A stretch of 39,619 nucleotides of DNA from Heterostelium multicystogenum. Lineage: Eukaryota > Evosea > Eumycetozoa > Acytosteliales > Acytosteliaceae. The stretch is taken from the NCBI GenBank assembly GCA_003667245.1, contig RCNN01000531.1:1-39619 (forward strand), written 5' to 3'. A program made the position numbers and the translations under genes. Numbering within the stretch: the first letter of the stretch is position 1; each line of letters opens with the position of its first letter. Below the pieces are notes generated by a model that saw nothing but the letters and a program-made list of their open reading frames with translations, made no database searches and had not been told where the DNA came from. Positions 34,739 to 39,619 of this stretch are shown here, piece by piece.

Positions 34739-35784
34739 ATGGGATGTGGATCATCAAAGCATCACGGTTCGCCGTCACCTAACGACAATAACACTGTCTC
34801 AAAGGCTAATTCACAGCATGCTCAAAAAAGCTTCGTTGTTCAGACCAATCAAAGATAAATTCCAATCTCTCGATGAAGTACAAAATGCACTTAGACAAGC
34901 TGGTCTTGAATCATCTAATCTTATCATTGGTGTCGATTATGTATGTATAATTATTAATGGAATTCTTGACAGAAGCACAATTTAAATTAACAGAAACAAC
35001 ATGTAGACTAAAAGCAAATACATGGAATGGTACAAGAACATTTGGAGGTAAATGCTTGCACCAAATTACACCAGGTCAATTGAATCCATACCAGGAAAGC
35101 CATAGCAATTGTTGGTGAAACTCTGGCGGTATTCGATGACGACAACCTCATCCCATGCTATGGTTTTGGTGATTCAAGAACCACTGACAAATCGGTATTC
35201 AAATTCACTACTGATAGACCATGCTTTGGATTCCAAGAGGTACTTAACACCTACAGCGAGATTACTCCATTGATATCACTCTCTGGTCCAACCAGCTTTG
35301 CACCACTTATTCGCGAAGCTATCAATATTGTTGCACAAACTCGCCAATATCATATCCTTGTAATTATAGCAGATGGTGAGGTTACTGTTGTAAATGAAAC
35401 CGCAAGGCCATTGTAGAGGCTTCTCAATACCCACTCTCTATCATTACTATTGGTGTTGGTGATGGTCCATGGGATTTGATGAATAAGTTCGACGATGAAT
35501 TACCAGAGCGTCGTGTAAGTATAAAATATATTACCTGATATCAACTGTCAAAACTAATATTTTCAATTTCATAGTTTGACAACTTCCAATTTGTTAGCTA
35601 CAACGATGTTATGGCAAGAGCTGAAAATAGAAAGGTCGATTTTTGCAGTTGCTGCACTTCAAGAGATCCCCGAACAATTTGCTGTATGTATATTTTTGAA
35701 ATATCTTAATGATTATATTGTTTATTAATTCAAACTTCATCATTTATATAGGCCATTAAACAATTGGGATTATTGTCAAATTAA
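34739..35784 (+). CDS. Copine-like vWA domain protein with N-myristoylation motif
   Basis: Exons 34739-34940, 35007-35514, 35575-35683 and 35752-35784. It starts [18 protein letters not shown]: Gly2 with Ser5-Ser6-Lys7 fits N-myristoylation and Cys3 could be palmitoylated. The copine/RGLG-type vWA domain follows: [27 protein letters not shown] joined over the intron to TKSNTW (the D-x-T-x-S metal site), [60 protein letters not shown] and [16 protein letters not shown]. It ends [10 protein letters not shown] with no RING finger and no C2 domains. Frame steps at AA near 34848, AAA near 35013, GG near 35091, CC near 35401 and T5 near 35640. It probably binds membranes through the lipid anchor. 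Confidence 0.9.
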
Positions 35785-36590
35785 AGAAATACAACTCAGA
35801 TGGTTATTCAAGAATATTGATTTATTTTAACATAAAGTTACTCCTCTCCAAATATCATGTAGATTTAATAATAAATTAATGTAAAATATTTATATTTCCA
35901 CAATGGTTTCTTTCTACCTATAATTCCATAATTCTTAAAAATATTCTAGTTTGATTTCATTCTCTTTCCCTTTGGATAGATTATTATTATTAATTATTTA
36001 GCTAGCTAAATAAAAATAAAATATCTATTTAGATAATAGACTAACTACTGTTACTTTATTGAAATTTGCAAATGTAAGATATGTTTACACTTAATGGTAT
36101 TCAGATTCAATTTCGGGAAAACTCGTGGTTCTCACAGGCATCTAAATGAATTGTTTTTTTAATTGAAAACAGAAGAACTAGATTGTTTAAAAATGTGAGG
36201 GGCTCAGGTGTGACATATATATATATTTCAATATTCACAGCACAAAGAGACATTACTTGATTGTTCTATTGATATTTTATATCATTCTTTACATTCTTGA
36301 TAATCAGGTTTACTCAAATAGACCTTCATTCAAAAACATATTATCTTATATCTTGGAATCAATTGAACTATTCGTGATAAACAAAATAGATTCTTACATA
36401 TTGTAAAATATTTAAAGATAACTATAACTCATTAATTTGAGAAACACTGTTTTGAAATTTTTTTTAAATATCATTCTTTTTTATCTACAACTAAAAGATA
36501 GCCCCCCCCCCGCACCAAATGATCTTTTGGTTGTAAATAATTACAAGTTTTTTATAGTACTTGCTTGACAACTTAGAAAAAACCAAATTG
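35785..36590. other. AT-rich gene-free region with a poly(C) tract
   Basis: No ORF of interest. A run of 10 C's at 36502-36511 is unusual in DNA that is otherwise AT-rich, and a short (AT)n lies near 36218-36226. Nothing else is recognised. Confidence 0.6.
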
Positions 36591-36601
36591 TAGAAAAGTC
36601 A

Positions 36602-36638
36602 TGGAAATTCCATAGAGAACTCGTGGAAATTCCATAGA
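36602..36638. repeat. Tandem 15-bp repeat with palindromic core
   Basis: TGGAAATTCCATAGA occurs at 36602-36616 and 36624-36638. GGAAATTCC is a perfect inverted repeat. It lies at the start of a block to about 36775 that has clearly higher GC than its surroundings. It could be part of a mobile-element end, but no coding match is recognised. Confidence 0.7.
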
Positions 36639-36777
36639 AGCCCCAGTGACAACTCAGATTGCCTCCGAACCGCAATGATGTCTAAACCGATTGTTTACCA
36701 GGATGGATCGATGACTCAGCGAGACAACCGACGGGAAAACAATAAGCATAAATACCCGATGAAATCCTTGGTTACAG

Positions 36778-36899
36778 ATATTATATTCTATTCATTGTTA
36801 TAAGATTATTAATATCATAACCAAGGTATGTACTTAAAGATAATTAAATAAATATTATATTCTATTCATTGTTATAAGATTATTAATATCATAACCAAG
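36778..36899. repeat. Perfect 48-bp direct repeats
   Basis: Two identical 48-bp copies, 36778-36825 and 36852-36899, start ATATTATATTCTATTCATTG and end ATCATAACCAAG. A 26-bp spacer separates them. The segment just before the first copy (ATCCTTGGTTACAGATATT, about 36763-36781) is nearly the reverse complement of the copy end plus flank, so an imperfect stem is possible. Confidence 0.88.
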
Positions 36900-36938
36900 C
36901 TTTTCTACTTTATCACTCTCATCAATCTTTTTGTTAAA

Positions 36939-36997
36939 GAGTACTATTCTTTTTTTTTTTTTTTTTTTTTTTTAATCATCCAGGTGAGTACTATTCT
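36939..36997 (-). mobile_element. Very short poly(A) retro-insertion with target duplication, TRE3-like position
   Basis: GAGTACTATTCT occurs at 36939-36950 and again at 36986-36997. Between the copies are 23 T's (24 counting the last T of the first copy, to 36973) and AATCATCCAGGT. On the minus strand this reads target duplication, ACCTGGATGATT, poly(A), target duplication: the signature of a severely 5'-truncated copy made by target-primed reverse transcription. It lies about 70 bp downstream of the tRNA-Phe gene, in the same orientation. In Dictyostelium, TRE3 non-LTR elements are known to insert downstream of tRNA genes. The 12 bp of internal sequence is too short to name the element. Confidence 0.68.
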
Positions 36998-37066
36998 ATA
37001 ATAGATAATACACTTTACAAAAAAAATTTCCATAATGCGCGCAAAAGGTTTTATTTTGTAAAAAGA

Positions 37067-37140
37067 TGCCATCTGTCGGGATCGAACCAACGACCTTAAG
37101 ATCTTCAGTCTTACGCTACTACCAGCTGAGCTAAGACGGC
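37067..37140 (-). tRNA. tRNA-Phe (anticodon GAA)
   Basis: The minus strand gives a 74-nt cloverleaf without intron. The acceptor stem GCCGTCT pairs with AGATGGC (one G-U), and A is the discriminator. The D arm starts TAGCTCAGCTGG (A box). The anticodon stem TAAGA/TCTTA holds the loop CTGAAGA, with anticodon GAA. The T arm is GTTGG-TTCGATC-CCGAC (B box). The CCA end is not encoded. The D stem is slightly irregular: GCT/AGC pair, but the fourth pair is unclear. Confidence 0.96.
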
Positions 37141-37881
37141 TTTAGATATTTAAAAAATTATCATTTTAATAAAACAATAAGTTACTAAGAATTTAACATT
37201 TAATAGGAACACTCTACTGAAAACGAAGAATAGATCAAACTGGAACAGTATTCTCAAAATTCAAGCTCATCTAACTACACTTCTCTGCGTCTTCTAATTC
37301 GGAAACTGAATTAGGACACAATCATCATCTCACCAACCCATTTAAACCCTCCTAACACCAACATACCGCTCAACAACTATCTATACAACGCGCTGAATAC
37401 CTCAGGTCAACCATAACCAAAAAGACAAGCAGCGGATTCTCACTACCGAATTGCTTCAGGCGATTGCGACATCTTCAAATTCTTTGCTGGATGGCTACCT
37501 CTAAACTCGTCCCTGCCTACATTTCTTCACGGGTTAGTGTTCTCTGTGCTACACAGATAAGCTGTTTTACTTATAGTAGGTTACTGGTTTCTTTCAAAAA
37601 CTATATTTTCACTGATTGAGTTGAAAAACAACAATAAATAACCAATATTATAACAGATTAATACAGTAATCTTTATTATTTCTTTCTAAAAATTAAATAA
37701 TTTATTAAAAAAACAATTTTGGGGTTTTGATTCAGCATGATTCACTGAGTGAATTTTGTTTTATGGGCTTGATTTAGTAGTTTTGCTAAACAGTAAGATT
37801 ATTTCCCAGTTTTTAATGAAAGCAGAACACATCAAACAATATTTACAAATATATATAATAATCTACAATTGTCAAAGGATA
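37141..37881. other. Gene-poor stretch upstream of the tRNA
   Basis: 37200-37560 is less AT-rich and has several short open stretches on the plus strand, such as YRIASGDCDIFKFFAGWLPL ending at about 37550, none recognisable and none with a clear start. They could be remnants of a mobile element or of a paralog of the next gene. 37560-37881 is AT-rich. Confidence 0.4.
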
Positions 37882-37935
37882 ATGTCAAATCAAGATACAC
37901 TTAATATTAACATTACAGTAAATAATAATATAATA

Positions 37936-37969
<34 letters not shown>

Positions 37970-39619
37970 GTAATCATATTGTTAATTCAATCGTCAATGA
38001 ATTAATTGGATGGTATCATTTGTTGTCTGAAAAAAGATGCAAGATATGATTTTGGTTGACTGCAAAGAGGGAAAAGAGCCAACAACAAATTCAGAAGCAA
38101 CAAATTATCAACAACGATCTCCTTTTCACAACTATACATCAAAGCCAATCACTTCTACCGATAAGAATCATCTATTACCGACTTGAATCAGATTCAATCA
38201 ACAATCAACCAACCAAATCCAGTGTCATTTGGCAAACCAAGAGTATTGAAACAAGTTAAAAGAATGACTGGTATGTATATACTTAAAAGCAGTGATTGTG
38301 ACGGGCTTTCACTACCGCATTGATTCCACATAAAACGAAGCGACGACAAACAAAAAAAAACCGAAAACCAAAAAACCGACAAAACTTTTGCATATGCACA
38401 TTCTTTTTTTGTATAAGCATTTGATTGTGTGAAATTCAGTGAATTTTTGATTATACAAATTATTAACTTTTCCAATCAATATTTGTTAAACAAATTTAGT
38501 TGTGGATACTATAGCTTTTCCAATGGAATTTTCTATTTTTTAAGTCATGTGTAGCCAATACCTTTGAGGATAGAGATAGTTATTTTAAGAGAAATGACAT
38601 GTAGACCTCTCTTTTTGGCACATATACTCGATTGCCCTCAATCTCTTGGTTCAAAAGGCAAAACAATCAAAAAAGACATATTACCCTTGGAGTGAGAAAT
38701 ACATTGTAAAAGGAATAATGGAGCGTTGCTACATCGAATATTTGCTCAAGAATGATAATGTTATATCCAGACAAAATTATCCTATCACAGTTTACCGGAC
38801 TGGGCCATCGACTTCACTTAGAAACAATCGAGTACCTCTCGAAGAAATTACTGAACACTAAAAGAACAGTAGCCAAGAGATTCAAAGACAATGAAAACTA
38901 CTGTCATATTTTCATGATCGGCGTAGCAGTTCATTGGATTTCCATGGTCCGTCAACAAACGAAATAACCAATCAGAGATTATTGTATTGGATAGTAGAAA
39001 TCATGATTTAATGGCTGGAACCGATGAATACTTCCCAATCACTAATCGACAAACACACCGCCCGAAGTACCCGAACGAATGAAAAAGTGGCTACTTAATA
39101 TCATTGAGAGATCCAAAATTCATAGTAAAGTAAGTTACTACTATACCAATAAGCTCATGATTAAATTTATATGCTACTAATATTTATTTTTGATCAAAAA
39201 GGATATTACAAGATTGTATTCTCGGTGAATAAAGATATTGTAAAAAGAGATTATTGATATTAATTTGAATGGATTCCTCGATAATTACTATCAATATGTA
39301 CACCCTAATTGAATCAATATCGATTCATGAATCCTTGGATATGAACGATTTTGAAAATGGTTCAATTAATACATTGGTTAGAAAAACTATTGGCACCCTC
39401 TGTTATCGAACATAACATTGTAAGTATCGCTAATAGACATTATCAAATTCATACAATAACAACATACTAATAAATCATTTAAACAGTGCCAAGTATTGGA
39501 TAGTATTATTTAAAAGTAAAGAAGATATGAACGATATTATTCATTCGAAAACATTGGAATCATTTTCCAAATGGACAAAAGATCTATCAGTGCATTGCTT
39601 AGCAAGCTCAGAGGTCAAT
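37882..39619 (+). CDS. Gene with Ulp/C48-like His-Trp motif, partial at window end
   Basis: A start at 37882 (MSNQDTLNINITVNNNIIIY) is followed by an Asn run and SIVNELIGWYHLLSEK. Coding continues through frame steps (A6 near 38030, TT near 38055, TT near 38184) to PVSFGKPRVLKQVKRMTG, then a likely donor at 38270. The next coding block, about 38665-39129, has HRLHLETIEYLSKKLLNTKR and IFMIGVAVHWISMV, then after a frame step EIIVLDSRNHDLMAG. A His-Trp followed about 20 residues later by Asp-Ser is the catalytic His/Asp pattern of Ulp1-type (C48) cysteine peptidases. Later exons include VPERMKKWLLNIIERSKIHS (donor at about 39129), then KSKEDMNDIIHSKTLESFSK, open to the last base. It may be a dictyostelid-specific family. 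It could also be a pseudogene; no catalytic Cys is seen within the window. Confidence 0.45.

Noticed and set aside
4811..35784. Programmed +1 frameshifting as a genetic system
   Set aside because: No shared slippery codon or stimulator is seen; steps fall in A, T, G and C runs, in both directions, and in genes never known to use frameshifting.
1..39619. CRISPR array, operon or bacterial-type signals
   Set aside because: Introns, a telomere and eukaryotic genes show nuclear DNA; no regularly spaced repeat array exists.

Overview
The window reads as one end of a chromosome of a dictyostelid social amoeba. It opens with 16 telomere-type TTACCC hexamers. The genes then show the usual traits of that group: short AT-rich GT..AG introns of about 50-80 nt, Asn/Ser/Gln homopolymers in proteins, and closely packed convergent genes. 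The gene set fits too: a dictyostelid-type ankyrin-like protein, a RhoGEF with a FYVE domain, a copine-like protein and a crinkler-like ATPase. I cannot name the species from sequence alone.

Layout. 1-142 telomere and variant repeats. 143-3278 subtelomere with a crinkler-like (CRN) NTPase gene in broken frames (minus) and a short unidentified fragment. 3279-4810 gene-free AT-rich DNA. 4811-5634 MADS-box factor (+). 5664-8722 RhoGEF/PH/FYVE protein (-). 9079-10014 coiled-coil, Asn-rich protein (-). 10721-12785 ankyrin-like protein (+). 12803-13792 PhyH-family dioxygenase (-). 13986-16483 fused ketopantoate hydroxymethyltransferase-ketopantoate reductase, PanB-PanE (-). 18054-19133 alternative oxidase (+). 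19171-20024 SET/NAP-type histone chaperone (-). 20259-21478 TTC4/Cns1 co-chaperone (+). 21603-23705 CWH43/PGAP2IP-like GPI-lipid remodelling protein (-). 24548-26707 ABCD-type (ABCD4-like) half transporter (+). 26771-27929 RNA polymerase II subunit RPB3 (-). 28225-29584 NDUFAF6-like complex I assembly factor (+). 29637-33953 WDR7/rabconnectin-3 beta (-). 34739-35784 myristoylation-motif copine-like vWA protein (+). 35785-37066 repeats and a truncated retro-insertion. 37067-37140 tRNA-Phe(GAA) (-). 37882-39619 a multi-exon gene with an Ulp/C48-like His-Trp...Asp-Ser motif, running off the window (+).

The core is ordinary housekeeping with a mitochondrial leaning (alternative oxidase, NDUFAF6-like protein, PanB-PanE with a leader-like N-terminus) and a membrane-traffic/lipid leaning (WDR7, CWH43, ABCD, copine, FYVE-RhoGEF). 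The ends are accessory: CRN-like gene and telomere on the left, tRNA-associated insertion and a lineage-specific family on the right.

A dominant feature is that nearly every conserved gene needs one or more single-base frame corrections, and almost all fall on short homopolymers. Because this affects RPB3, TTC4, alternative oxidase, NDUFAF6 and WDR7 alike, consensus sequence error is the simplest explanation, so I annotate these as genes, not pseudogenes. I did not find a convincing new multi-gene system. The best leads are the PanB-PanE fusion, the 12-bp-duplication poly(A) insertion next to the tRNA, the two-phase telomere repeat, and the C48-like gene at the right edge.
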